A DNA stretch of 37,352 bases from contig DAINBU010000045.1 in the NCBI GenBank assembly GCA_036732755.1, forward strand, positions 1 to 37,352, written 5' to 3'. This stretch comes from DASRRB01 sp036732755 (GTDB taxonomy: Bacteria > Planctomycetota > B15-G4 > SIAN01). Under the pieces are notes generated by a model that was given only the letters and a program-made list of their open reading frames with translations, was not told the DNA's origin and ran no database searches. Shown one piece after another: positions 24,606 to 32,399 of the stretch. Every line of letters begins with the position of its first letter. Within the stretch, counting starts at the first letter, position 1. The position numbers and the translations under genes are program-made.

Positions 24606-25496
24606 ATGAAGGTCGCCGTGATCGGGCTCGGGACGATGGGTGCGCCGATGGCCGCGAACCTGCTGAAGGGCGGCGCCCAAGTCGTCGTCCACAACCGCAA
24701 TCGAACGCGGGAGGAGCCGCTGGCGCTGCAGGGGGCGGCGCGCGCGGCGAGCCCGCGCGAGGCGGCGAGCGGCGCCGACTTCGTGCTGACCTGCGTCTCC
24801 GATACGCCCGACGCCGAGGCGGTCGTGCTCGATCCGAAGGACGGCGTCATCGCGGGCGTCGCGCGCGGCGCGCTGGTGATCGACTGCTCGACCATCTCGC
24901 CGGCCGGCGCGCGCAAGATCGCCGCGAAGCTCAAAGAGAAGGGCGTCGGCTTCGTCGACGCGCCGGTCTCGGGCGGCAGCGAAGGCGCGCAGAAGGCGAC
25001 GCTCGCGATCATGTGCGGCGCCGACGGCGATGACTTCGCGCGCGCGAAGCCGGTGCTGGAGAAGATCGGCAAGTCGATCGTGCACGTCGGGCCGGTCGGG
25101 TGCGGACAGATCGCGAAGGCCGTGAATCAGGTGGTCATTGCCGGGACCTACCAGGCGATCGCCGAAGGCCTCTGCCTCGCGAAGAAGGCGGGCGCCGACC
25201 CGGCACGCGTCGTCGCCGCCATCGAGAACGGCGCCGCGCAGTCGTGGGTCATGGCCAACCGCTCGAAGAACATGCGCGACGACCGCTATCCGCTGGGCTT
25301 CCGCGTGAAGCTCCATCGCAAGGACCTCGCGATCGCGCTCGAGACCGCGCGCCAGGTCGCGCTCCCGCTGCCGGTCGCGAGCTACGTCGCCGCCGTCGAG
25401 GACGGCCTGATCGCGCAGGGCCACGGCGACGAGGACATGTCGGCGATCGCGCGCACCGTGCGGCGCAACGCGGCGATCGCGGACGGGCCGATGTGA
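24606..25496 (+). CDS. Beta-hydroxyacid dehydrogenase (3-hydroxyisobutyrate / tartronate-semialdehyde reductase family)
   Basis: The 296-residue protein has the N-terminal Rossmann motif VAVIGLGTMGAPMAANLLKGG and the family's substrate-binding signature FVDAPVSGGSEGAQKATLAIMCG. The catalytic Lys region is GCGQIAKAVNQVVIAGTYQAIAEG, followed by KDLAIALETARQVALPLPV. These enzymes oxidise or reduce beta-hydroxyacids with NAD(P). The NRNR after the second strand, where NAD-specific enzymes often have an acidic residue, hints at NADP use; this is inference. The exact substrate is not decidable. ATG 24606 has GGGAGAG upstream. Its stop overlaps the GTG start of the LanC/GH29 gene (GTGA), so it is the first gene of a three-gene coupled operon. 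Confidence 0.92.
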   Translation: MKVAVIGLGTMGAPMAANLLKGGAQVVVHNRNRTREEPLALQGAARAASPREAASGADFVLTCVSDTPDAEAVVLDPKDGVIAGVARGALVIDCSTISPAGARKIAAKLKEKGVGFVDAPVSGGSEGAQKATLAIMCGADGDDFARAKPVLEKIGKSIVHVGPVGCGQIAKAVNQVVIAGTYQAIAEGLCLAKKAGADPARVVAAIENGAAQSWVMANRSKNMRDDRYPLGFRVKLHRKDLAIALETARQVALPLPVASYVAAVEDGLIAQGHGDEDMSAIARTVRRNAAIADGPM

Positions 25497-27757
25497 GAGC
25501 GGGCGCGACGCTGGTCGCGAGTGCGAGCGTCGCGGCGCGGGCGTTGGCCGTCGTCGCGGCGGTCGGCGGTGGCGCGGCGGCGCAGCAGCGTCCGATCGAC
25601 CCGAAGGACCGTTTCGCGGCGCGGCCCGACGAGCCCGAGCTCGACGCGGCGATCCAGATCGACCGCTGGCTCGAAGCGACGGCGGTGAAGCTCGAGGACG
25701 GCTGGGCGTGGCCGGCGGTGCCGGACGACTGGGCGGGGCGGACCGTGCCGGCGGAGTCGCTCGACTCGTCGCTCTATTCGGGGTCGGCGGGGATCGTGCT
25801 GTTCGGGCTCGAGCTCGCGAGAGCGACGACGCCCATGGCGACCGACTCGCCGCCGGTCCACGACTCGCCCTTCCTCGAAATGCCGCAGCAGGCCGCGAAG
25901 CACCTGCTCGCGACGCTGCCGAAGGATCGGATCGAGGGCGACGGCGAGCGCTGCGGCCTCTACACCGGAATCGCAGGCGTCGGCTTCGCGCTGTCCCAAT
26001 TCGGTCGCGCGACGAACCAGATCGAGGCGCACCGCGGCGCTCGTCGCTGCGTCGAGCTCCTGGCCGCGTCCGCGCACGCCGCCGGCCCCGGGATCGAGTG
26101 GGGCGACTGCACCGACGTCATCTCGGGGGGCGCCGGCATCGGTCTCTTCCTCATACATATGGCCGAGCAGGACCACGACCCGCTCGCGCGCGAGCTGGCG
26201 ATCCGCGCCGGGAGGCGGCTGCTCGACCTCGGCGAGCGCGAAGAGATCGGCCGCTCCTGGCGCATGACACCGACCTTCCCGCGCGTGATGCCGAACTTCT
26301 CGCACGGCACGGCGGGCGTCGCCTTCTTCCTGGCGCGCCTCTACGAGCTGACCGGCGACATCGCCTTCCTCGACGGTGCGCTCGACGGCGCGCGCCACGT
26401 CCTCTCGCTCGCCGAAACGTCGACCGACGGCTGCCAGATCTTCCACCACTCGAATGACGGCAACGAGCAGGACGACGCGAGCGGACGCGCGCTCTACTAC
26501 CTCGGCTGGTGCCACGGTCCGATCGGGACGGCGCAGTTGTTCATGAAGCTCGCGCAGTTGAGCGGCGACGCCGACTGGACCGACCGCGCGCTGCAGTGCG
26601 CCCAAACCGTTCGCGAGAGCGGAATCCCCGAGCACGCGACGCCCGGCTTCTGGAACAACGTCGGCGTCTGCTGCGGCTCGGCGGGCGTCGCGAGCTTCTT
26701 CGTCTCGCTCGCGCGGGCGCGTACCTGGTCGAACGATCCGCGTGTCCATCTCGCCGACGACGACCCCGACCTGCTGTTCGCGCGCCGCTGTCTCGACTGG
26801 ACGCTCGCGCGCGGCGCGCGCGACGAGAAGGGTCTGCGCTTCCCGCAGGCGGAGCACCGCGTGAAGCCGGAGCTCGTGCAGGCGCAGGTCGGGCTGATGC
26901 AGGGAGCGGCGGGAGTCGGGCTCGCGCTGCTGCGGTTCGCAGCTCCGACGAGCGGCGTCGTGCGACGACCTCCGGAAGATCCGCTGGCGCCGCTCTGGGG
27001 CCTGAATCGCCGTGCCTCGCTCTTCCCGATGGCGCCCGCTGCGGAACCGACGGCGACGACGACGGCGTTCGAGAACTTCGAACGCGCCTTCCTCTTCACG
27101 TTCGACTCGACGCCGAAATCGCTCGACCTCGAGCCGTGGCTCGACGCGGCAGCGGCCGCGGGCGCGAAGCTCGTGCTGCTGACGGCCGATGCGGGCGCAT
27201 CGCAGGTCGCGAAGTTCGTCGCGGCCGCGCGCGCGCGCGGCCTCGCCGTCGGGCTCACCTGCAAGCTCGAAGCACCGTCGATCGGCCGCGACGGGTTGTC
27301 CATCGCCCTGAATGCGGAGCCGCGGCTGCGGGAGCTTCTCACGTGCCACGGACCGCTGGTGCTGCTCCGCATCGAGGTGCGGACGGACGCGCGCGACTGG
27401 GGCCATTTCGGCGGGCGCTACCTCTACCATGTCGCGAAGATCGTCGCGCCGCATACGCTCGTCGAGTTCGTCCTCCCGCTCTCCGATCCGCCGGTCGAGG
27501 GCAGCCTCGACGAGCTCGGGACGAGCGACGTCGTCACCGGCTCCGCTCCGAGTCCGTGGCGGATCCTCGACGGGCGCCGCCGATACGTCCCGTCGCAGGT
27601 CGAGGTGGTGGTCGGAGCGCGCGACGATCGACACGACGAGGAGCTGCGGCGCGCGGCGGCACTCGCACGCAACGTCCTCTTCGTGGTCCGCATCGAGTCA
27701 GACGGCTCGCTCTCCCCGGAAACGCTCACCGCAATGCACGAGCTCGGAGCCCGATGA
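25493..27757 (+). CDS. Secreted LanC-like toroid fused to a degenerate GH29 (alpha-L-fucosidase-like) domain
   Basis: This 754-residue protein starts with a signal peptide (about residues 1-30). Seven GxxG repeats follow, as in the seven-fold LanC toroid: YSGSAGIVLF (95), YTGIAGVGFA (157), ISGGAGIGLF (210), SHGTAGVAFF (270), CHGPIGTAQL (340), CCGSAGVASF (393) and MQGAAGVGLA (469). His271, WC340HG and C393-C394 sit where LanC has its catalytic His and zinc ligands; the usual His of CHG is Cys. From about 525 the sequence follows the GH29 fold: EPWLDAAAAAGAKLVLLTAD, ARARGLAVGL, RLRELLTCHGPLVLL, and an end like that of GH29 catalytic domains (DGSLSPETLTAMHELGA). The GH29 nucleophile motif (WFDG) is replaced, so hydrolysis is doubtful. 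No lanthipeptide precursor or dehydratase is nearby. Both ends overlap neighbouring genes by 4 bases. Confidence 0.85.
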   Translation: MRAGATLVASASVAARALAVVAAVGGGAAAQQRPIDPKDRFAARPDEPELDAAIQIDRWLEATAVKLEDGWAWPAVPDDWAGRTVPAESLDSSLYSGSAGIVLFGLELARATTPMATDSPPVHDSPFLEMPQQAAKHLLATLPKDRIEGDGERCGLYTGIAGVGFALSQFGRATNQIEAHRGARRCVELLAASAHAAGPGIEWGDCTDVISGGAGIGLFLIHMAEQDHDPLARELAIRAGRRLLDLGEREEIGRSWRMTPTFPRVMPNFSHGTAGVAFFLARLYELTGDIAFLDGALDGARHVLSLAETSTDGCQIFHHSNDGNEQDDASGRALYYLGWCHGPIGTAQLFMKLAQLSGDADWTDRALQCAQTVRESGIPEHATPGFWNNVGVCCGSAGVASFFVSLARARTWSNDPRVHLADDDPDLLFARRCLDWTLARGARDEKGLRFPQAEHRVKPELVQAQVGLMQGAAGVGLALLRFAAPTSGVVRRPPEDPLAPLWGLNRRASLFPMAPAAEPTATTTAFENFERAFLFTFDSTPKSLDLEPWLDAAAAAGAKLVLLTADAGASQVAKFVAAARARGLAVGLTCKLEAPSIGRDGLSIALNAEPRLRELLTCHGPLVLLRIEVRTDARDWGHFGGRYLYHVAKIVAPHTLVEFVLPLSDPPVEGSLDELGTSDVVTGSAPSPWRILDGRRRYVPSQVEVVVGARDDRHDEELRRAAALARNVLFVVRIESDGSLSPETLTAMHELGAR

Positions 27758-28824
27758 CCCCCCCCGAATCCGAAGTCGACGTCTCCGTCCCGCTCGCCGC
27801 CGCGGCCAAGAAGCGCGGTTCCCTCCTGCGCGATCGCGAGCTCGATGCCCTCCGCCTGGTGAACGGCGCCGGCGACGAGCTCCCGGGGCTCTTCGTCGAC
27901 CGCTTCGGCGACGTGCTGATCGTCCACGTCGAGTCGGGCGCGACCGGGCAGCTCGCGGCGATGGTGCGCGAGCTCGCTACCCGCTTCGACCCGCGCGCGA
28001 TCTACGCGAAGGAGCTGCGGCGCGAGGTGCGGACGGCTCCGAAGGACGCGCAGGCGCCGATGCTCGTGTACGAACGCGGCGAGGAGGACGCGCCGGCGAA
28101 GTCCGAGGCCGAGCTCGCCACGCTGCAGACGACGGAGCTGACGGTCCGCGAGCACGCGTTCAAGTTCGTCGTCCGCCCGTGCGAGGGCTACTCGCCCGGC
28201 CTCTTCCTCGACCAGCGCGACAACCGGCTCGACCTGGCGCGGGAGATCGTCGCGCGGTTGAAGAAGCGCCCCGAGTGCACGGTGCTGAACCTCTTCTCCT
28301 ACACCTGCAGCTTCTCGGTCGCGGCGGCGCTGGCGGCGAAGGAGGCGGGGGTCGCGCACGCGCACTGCAAGGTGACGAGCGTCGACCTCTCGCAGCGCTG
28401 GCTCGACTGGGGCGTGCGCAACTTCGCGGCGAACGACCTCGACCCGGCGGCGCACGAGTTCGCGCGCGGCGACGCGCTCACCTTCCTCGGCATCGCGGCG
28501 AAGAAGAAGCGCCATTTCGACGTGCTCGTGCTCGACCCGCCGACCTTCGCCACGAGCAAGCAGTCGGGCATCTTCCAGGTCGAGCGCGACTACCCGAAGC
28601 TCTTCGAGCTCGCGGCGCGCGTCGCGGCGCCGGGCGCGACGCTGCTCTGCTCGCACAATCAACGCGACTTCACGCGACCCGCGCTGGTGAAGAAGCTGAA
28701 GGCGGGCGCGCTGAAGGCGGGCCGGCGCATCCTGCGGCTCGACCCGTTCCAGTCGCCGGCCGACTTCCCGGGCGCCGACCTCGTGAATCCGGCGGCGCGC
28801 GGCTACTGGGCGGTGCTCGCGTAG
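27754..28824 (+). CDS. RlmI-like class I SAM-dependent rRNA methyltransferase
   Basis: The 356-residue protein resembles RlmI/YccW, the 23S rRNA m5C methyltransferase family: DALRLVNGAGDELPGLFVDRFGDVL near the N-terminus, then SPGLFLDQRDNR and the SAM motif VLNLFSYTCSFSVAAAL. The acidic motif is VTSVDLSQRWLDWGVRNF and the catalytic LDPPTFATSK. Only about 27 residues precede the DALRLVNG motif, so the N-terminal PUA domain of RlmI appears to be missing, as in other short forms. The ATG overlaps the stop of the LanC/GH29 gene (ATGA). There is no obvious functional link to its two operon neighbours. It is convergent with the deacetylase gene, 19 bases apart. Confidence 0.9.
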   Translation: MTPPESEVDVSVPLAAAAKKRGSLLRDRELDALRLVNGAGDELPGLFVDRFGDVLIVHVESGATGQLAAMVRELATRFDPRAIYAKELRREVRTAPKDAQAPMLVYERGEEDAPAKSEAELATLQTTELTVREHAFKFVVRPCEGYSPGLFLDQRDNRLDLAREIVARLKKRPECTVLNLFSYTCSFSVAAALAAKEAGVAHAHCKVTSVDLSQRWLDWGVRNFAANDLDPAAHEFARGDALTFLGIAAKKKRHFDVLVLDPPTFATSKQSGIFQVERDYPKLFELAARVAAPGATLLCSHNQRDFTRPALVKKLKAGALKAGRRILRLDPFQSPADFPGADLVNPAARGYWAVLA

Positions 28825-28843
28825 CGGATCTTCGCGGCGCGCG

Positions 28844-29803
28844 TCACGCCGACGCGGTGCGCAGCTCTTCCAGATGGACGTGCACCGACGCCGCGAGCGC
28901 GTCGAGCGCGTAGCCGCCTTCGAGCACCGCGACGATCCGGCCGTCGCACTGCTCGCGCGCGAAGCTCGTGCAGAGCTGCGTGATCCTGCGGTAGGTCTCG
29001 GTCGCGAGCTCCTGCTGCGCCAGCGGATCCTCGGCGTGCGCGTCGAAGCCGGCCGAGAGCAGCAGGAACTGCGGCTTGAACTTCCCGAGCGCCGGCAGGA
29101 CGTCGCGCTCGAGCGCGGCCATCCACTCCGGCTCGCCCGCGCCCGGCGGCTGCGGGCAGTTGAGCGTCGCGCCGGCGCCTTCGCCGACGCCGCGCTCGCG
29201 CGCCGCGCCGGTGCCGGGGTAGAGCGGGAACTGGTGGAGGCTCGCGTAGAAGACGGTCGGGTCGGATTCGAAGGCGTGCTGCGTCCCGTTGCCGTGGTGG
29301 ACGTCGAAGTCGAGGATCGCGACGCGCTCGAGCCCGCGCCGCGCCCGCAGGTGGCGCGCGGCGATCGCGATTTGATTGAACAGACAGAAGCCCATCGCGC
29401 GGTCCGCTTCGGCGTGATGCCCGGGCGGTCGCGCGGCGACGAAGGCGTTCTTCCACTCGCCGCTCAGCACGCGGTCGACGGCCGCGAGCGCGCCCCCCAC
29501 CGCGCGGCTCGCCGCGTTCCACATGCCGGCCGAGAGCACCGTGTCGCCGCCGTCGAGCAGTACCGGCGCCTGGCGTGACGCGTTGCCCATCGCCGCGACG
29601 TAGCGCGGCGCGTGCACCAGCTCGAAGTCGGCTGGCTCGGCGAGCGGCGCCGCGAGCGTAGAGAGCTGCTGGAACAGTCCGCTGCGCCCGAGCGCGCCGA
29701 GGATCGCGTTCAACCGCTCGGGCCGCTCGGGGTGATCCTCGCCCGGATCGTGGCGCAGGCAGTCCGGGTGGGTCACGAGGCCGGTGCGCGCCGGTGCGTT
29801 CAC
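28844..29803 (-). CDS. Histone-deacetylase-family (acetoin utilisation / HDAC-like) protein
   Basis: The 319-residue protein has all main arginase-fold HDAC motifs: HPERPERLNAI near the start, the active-site His pair in AARPPGHHAEADRAMGFCLFN, the zinc ligands in ILDFDVHHGNGTQ, the third Asp in SAGFDAHAEDPL, and VLEGGYALDALA with a Gly-Gly-Tyr. Bacterial members remove acyl groups from lysines, polyamines or other amines; the substrate cannot be told. The GTG at 29803 overlaps the TatD stop (GTGA), so the two genes are coupled. Confidence 0.92.
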   Translation of the reverse strand: MNAPARTGLVTHPDCLRHDPGEDHPERPERLNAILGALGRSGLFQQLSTLAAPLAEPADFELVHAPRYVAAMGNASRQAPVLLDGGDTVLSAGMWNAASRAVGGALAAVDRVLSGEWKNAFVAARPPGHHAEADRAMGFCLFNQIAIAARHLRARRGLERVAILDFDVHHGNGTQHAFESDPTVFYASLHQFPLYPGTGAARERGVGEGAGATLNCPQPPGAGEPEWMAALERDVLPALGKFKPQFLLLSAGFDAHAEDPLAQQELATETYRRITQLCTSFAREQCDGRIVAVLEGGYALDALAASVHVHLEELRTASA

Positions 29804-30618
29804 GGCGCGGGCTCCGGCAGGCGGAAGAGGCGGCGCGCATTCGCGGTGGTCGTCGCGGCGAATTCGGCGAACGGCACGCGCAGCACCTCGGCCAGCTTCT
29901 GCGCGGTGAATTGGACGAAGGCCGGCTCGTTGGTCGCGCCGCGTTTGGGCACCGGTGCCAGGAACGGCGCGTCGGTCTCGACAAGCAATCGATCCCGCGG
30001 CACGAGCGGCGCCGCGGCGCGCAGGTCGTCGCGCTTGGGATAGGTCACGATCCCGCTGAACGAGACGTAGAAGCCCCACCCGACGAACGGCTCGAGGTCG
30101 GCCGGCCCGCCGTCGAAGCAGTGCATCACTGCTCTCAGCCCCCGCGCCGCGAACGGCGCGAGCGTCTCGGCCGCCTCGCGGAATGCCTGGCGCACGTGCA
30201 GGATCACCGGCAGGTCGTGCGCGAGCGCGAGCTCGCAGTGGCGCGCGAGGGAGGCGCGCTGCGTCGCGAGCGGAGAGCGGTCGCGGTAGCAGTCGAGCCC
30301 CGTCTCTCCGATCGCGACGAGCTTCGTCGTGCCCGCCCGCGCGAGCAGCGCCTCGATCGGGCGGTCCCAGTCGGCCGGCGCCTCGGCGGTCTCGTTGGGG
30401 TGGACGCCGACGGCGCCGAAAAGGCCATCGCGCCCGCCAACGAAGCCGACGATCGCCTCCGAGCTCGCGACGTCGACGGCCGGGATGACCGCCTGGACCA
30501 CGCCGCTCGCGCGCGCGCGCGCCCACGCGGCGTCGGCCTGATCGGTGAGCTCCCCCAGGTAGAGGTGGCAGTGCGTGTCGACGAGCGCGGGGATCGAGGC
30601 GGTCACGCGGCGGAGCAT
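29800..30618 (-). CDS. tatD: TatD-family metal-dependent deoxyribonuclease
   Basis: The 272-residue protein carries the TatD metal ligands in order: VDTHCHL, GVHPNE, the Glu in AIGETGLDCYRD, the His in VILHVRQAF, AVMHCFDGGP and the Asp in LVETDAPFLAP. TatD enzymes are cytoplasmic 3'-5' DNA exonucleases linked to repair and DNA quality control. ATG 30618 gives the usual length; an in-frame GTG at 30606, closer to the conserved start, is also possible. Neither has a clear ribosome-binding site. The gene is divergent from the NagB-like gene and coupled to the HDAC-like gene behind it. Confidence 0.92.
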   Translation of the reverse strand: MLRRVTASIPALVDTHCHLYLGELTDQADAAWARARASGVVQAVIPAVDVASSEAIVGFVGGRDGLFGAVGVHPNETAEAPADWDRPIEALLARAGTTKLVAIGETGLDCYRDRSPLATQRASLARHCELALAHDLPVILHVRQAFREAAETLAPFAARGLRAVMHCFDGGPADLEPFVGWGFYVSFSGIVTYPKRDDLRAAAPLVPRDRLLVETDAPFLAPVPKRGATNEPAFVQFTAQKLAEVLRVPFAEFAATTTANARRLFRLPEPAP

Positions 30619-30808
30619 ATAGGCGCGGATCGCGCAGCCGGCGGCGCGCACGGGCGTCGGCTCAACCCACGCGTGTCCTCTGGCCGAAAGAAGTTCCACT
30701 CGGCGAGGCCGAGACGGAGGCCGGGGAAGGACTCCGTTCCGTGGCCGGACCCGGTGGGCGACGAGACGTCGACCCGCCGGGCCGACCCGGATCGCGCGCC
30801 GCGCCCGC

Positions 30809-30814
30809 TACTCT
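30809..30814 (+). promoter_or_regulatory. -10-like element immediately before the NagB-like gene
   Basis: TACTCT, preceded by GC, ends 8 bases before the ATG at 30823. Transcription from it would start at or next to the ATG, giving a leaderless mRNA, in keeping with the absence of a ribosome-binding site. The rest of 30619-30808 shows no gene. Confidence 0.4.
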
Positions 30815-30822
30815 CGCCCCAC

Positions 30823-31548
30823 ATGCGGTTCGAGGTCTTCGAGAGCGAAGCGGACGTCGCCGTCGCTGCGGCGGATCGGCTCGAAGAGGCGCTGCGCGCG
30901 CCGCCGCCGGACGCACCGTTGCAGGTGATCCTGCCGGCCGGACGCACGCCGCTCCCGCTCTACGCGGAGCTGCTGCGGCGGGCAGGGCGTCTCGAGCTCG
31001 CGCGCGTGCGCTTCGTCCAGCTCGACGAGTACGTCGGCTGCGGGCCCGCCGACCCGCGCAGCTTCCACCGGCTCCTTCGCGACGAGCTGCTCGATCCGCT
31101 GGAGCGCGCGCCGGAGCGCGACGCGCTGCTCGACGGCGCCGCCGCGGATGCGCGCGCCGAGGTCGAGCGCCACGCGCAGCGGCTGCACCGCGACGGCGGC
31201 GCGGCGATCGCCTTCCTCGGCCTCGGCGCCAACGGCCACGTCGCCTTCAACGAGCCGGGGAGCACGCTCGCGCAGGGCGCGCACGAAATCGAGCTCGCAC
31301 TGGAGACGCGCGCGATCGCGGAACGCGAGTTCGGCGTCGGGCGCGCGCCGGAGCGCGGGATCACGCTCGGCCTGCGCGAGATCCACGAAGCGCGCCGCCT
31401 CGTCCTGCTCGTGACCGGCGCCGGCAAGGCGGCGATCCTGCACGCGCTCCTGCACGAGCCGCCGTCGAGCGAGCGGCCCGCGTCGCTGCTGCTCGGCCAC
31501 CAAGATCTGCTCGTGCTCGCCGATCGCGCCGCCGCGCGCCGCGCGTGA
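30823..31548 (+). CDS. nagB: Glucosamine-6-phosphate deaminase-like (NagB/SugarP isomerase family) protein
   Basis: The 241-residue protein has the size of the short, non-allosteric NagB enzymes. Motifs are the phosphate-binding LPAGRTPLPLY, the catalytic Asp in VQLDEYVG, the active-site loop FLGLGANGHVAFNEPGS with His and Glu, and the ring GITLGLREI. The Asn before Gly-His is the form found in the Bacillus-type enzyme. NagB converts glucosamine-6-phosphate to fructose-6-phosphate and ammonia. 6-Phosphogluconolactonase is the related alternative, but LDEY and FNEPG favour NagB. No other amino-sugar gene is adjacent; the PIG-L deacetylase is 24 kb away. Confidence 0.85.
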   Translation: MRFEVFESEADVAVAAADRLEEALRAPPPDAPLQVILPAGRTPLPLYAELLRRAGRLELARVRFVQLDEYVGCGPADPRSFHRLLRDELLDPLERAPERDALLDGAAADARAEVERHAQRLHRDGGAAIAFLGLGANGHVAFNEPGSTLAQGAHEIELALETRAIAEREFGVGRAPERGITLGLREIHEARRLVLLVTGAGKAAILHALLHEPPSSERPASLLLGHQDLLVLADRAAARRA

Positions 31549-31582
31549 CGCGACGGTCGGCGCGATGACGAATCCACGGCGC

Positions 31583-32305
31583 TCAGCGCCCGGTGGCCAG
31601 CACGAGCTCGAAGAGCGCGAGCACCGTGTCGCGGCGGCGGTCGCGGATGCGCTCGTAGGCGGCGCAGGCGCGGTCGAGCGCGGGTGAATCGCCGGCGCGC
31701 ACCACGACGTCGACGATCGTGCCGTCGCGCGTCTTGCGGCTCGAGCGCGCGATCGTGTCGGGGAGGTCCTTCTTCGAGTCGTCGGGGCGCAGTCCGGTGG
31801 CGACGTCGCGCGCCTTCTCGGCGAGCGCGGCGTCGCCGGCCGCGTACATCCGGTCGAGCGCGGCCTTCTGCTCCTTCTCGCTGCGCGCCATCTGCCGTTC
31901 GACGAGCGCGCGCAGGCGCCGGTCCTTCAACTCCTTCGTGCCGATCCCGAAGGAGAGCTGGCGGGCGAACGCCTCGCGCTCCTCCTCGCTCATCCGGCGC
32001 AGCTGGTCGACCTGGGCGCGGTTGGGCGTGAAGTCGAGCGCGAGCGCGGGCTCGTCGGCCTCGCCGAGCTCGCCCGGATCGACCTCGGCCGGAGCCGGAG
32101 CGGGCGTCTCCTCGAGCGTGCGCGAGGGCGACTCGACGTCGACGGCGGGTGCGGGCCCCTCCGCCGCATGCTCGCCGTCGGGAGCGCGTGCGTGCGCGAG
32201 CGGCTCGTTCGGGAGCGCCGGAGGGACATGGAACACGACCGCCACCGCCCCGCCGGCGGCGGCGAGCGCGAGGACGATCGCGACGAGCAGACCCGGCCTT
32301 CCCAT
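31583..32305 (-). CDS. Membrane-anchored hypothetical protein
   Basis: The 240-residue protein has one N-terminal hydrophobic segment (LLVAIVLALAAAGGAVAVVF) and a Pro/Ala/Glu-rich linker up to about residue 90. A charged helical domain follows (QVDQLRRMSEEEREAFARQL, KELKDRRLRALVERQMARSEKEQKAALDRMY), probably coiled-coil, and then a small mixed region (GTIVDVVVRAGDSPALDRACAAYERIRDRRRDTVL). No family is recognised. The helical part would lie outside the cytoplasm. The ATG at 32305 is 11 bases from a TAGTGT hexamer. It is convergent with the NagB-like gene (34 bases) and divergent from the DUF2007 gene. Confidence 0.75.
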   Translation of the reverse strand: MGRPGLLVAIVLALAAAGGAVAVVFHVPPALPNEPLAHARAPDGEHAAEGPAPAVDVESPSRTLEETPAPAPAEVDPGELGEADEPALALDFTPNRAQVDQLRRMSEEEREAFARQLSFGIGTKELKDRRLRALVERQMARSEKEQKAALDRMYAAGDAALAEKARDVATGLRPDDSKKDLPDTIARSSRKTRDGTIVDVVVRAGDSPALDRACAAYERIRDRRRDTVLALFELVLATGR

Positions 32306-32314
32306 GGCGCCGCG

Positions 32315-32346
32315 ACACTATCGACGGCTTCTGAGACGGCTAGTCT
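32315..32346. promoter_or_regulatory. Divergent promoter region with two -10-like hexamers
   Basis: TAGTGT reads towards the membrane-anchored gene (32320-32315) and TAGTCT, preceded by GC, reads towards the DUF2007 gene (32341-32346). Both fit the TAnnnT pattern seen before other genes here. Confidence 0.35.
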
Positions 32347-32399
32347 CGCGCGCCTCCCGGTCGCACCTCGCCCGTCTGCTTCCGCGCTGGAGGGCCGCC

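Noticed and set aside
24606..28824. Lanthipeptide biosynthesis cluster
   Set aside because: No precursor peptide, LanB/LanM dehydratase, transporter or protease accompanies the LanC-like gene, which is itself exported.
31578..31590. Small GGCGC/GCGCC hairpin between convergent nagB-like and hypothetical genes
   Set aside because: Only 5 pairs, contains a stop codon of one gene and no U-tract; expected by chance at this GC content.
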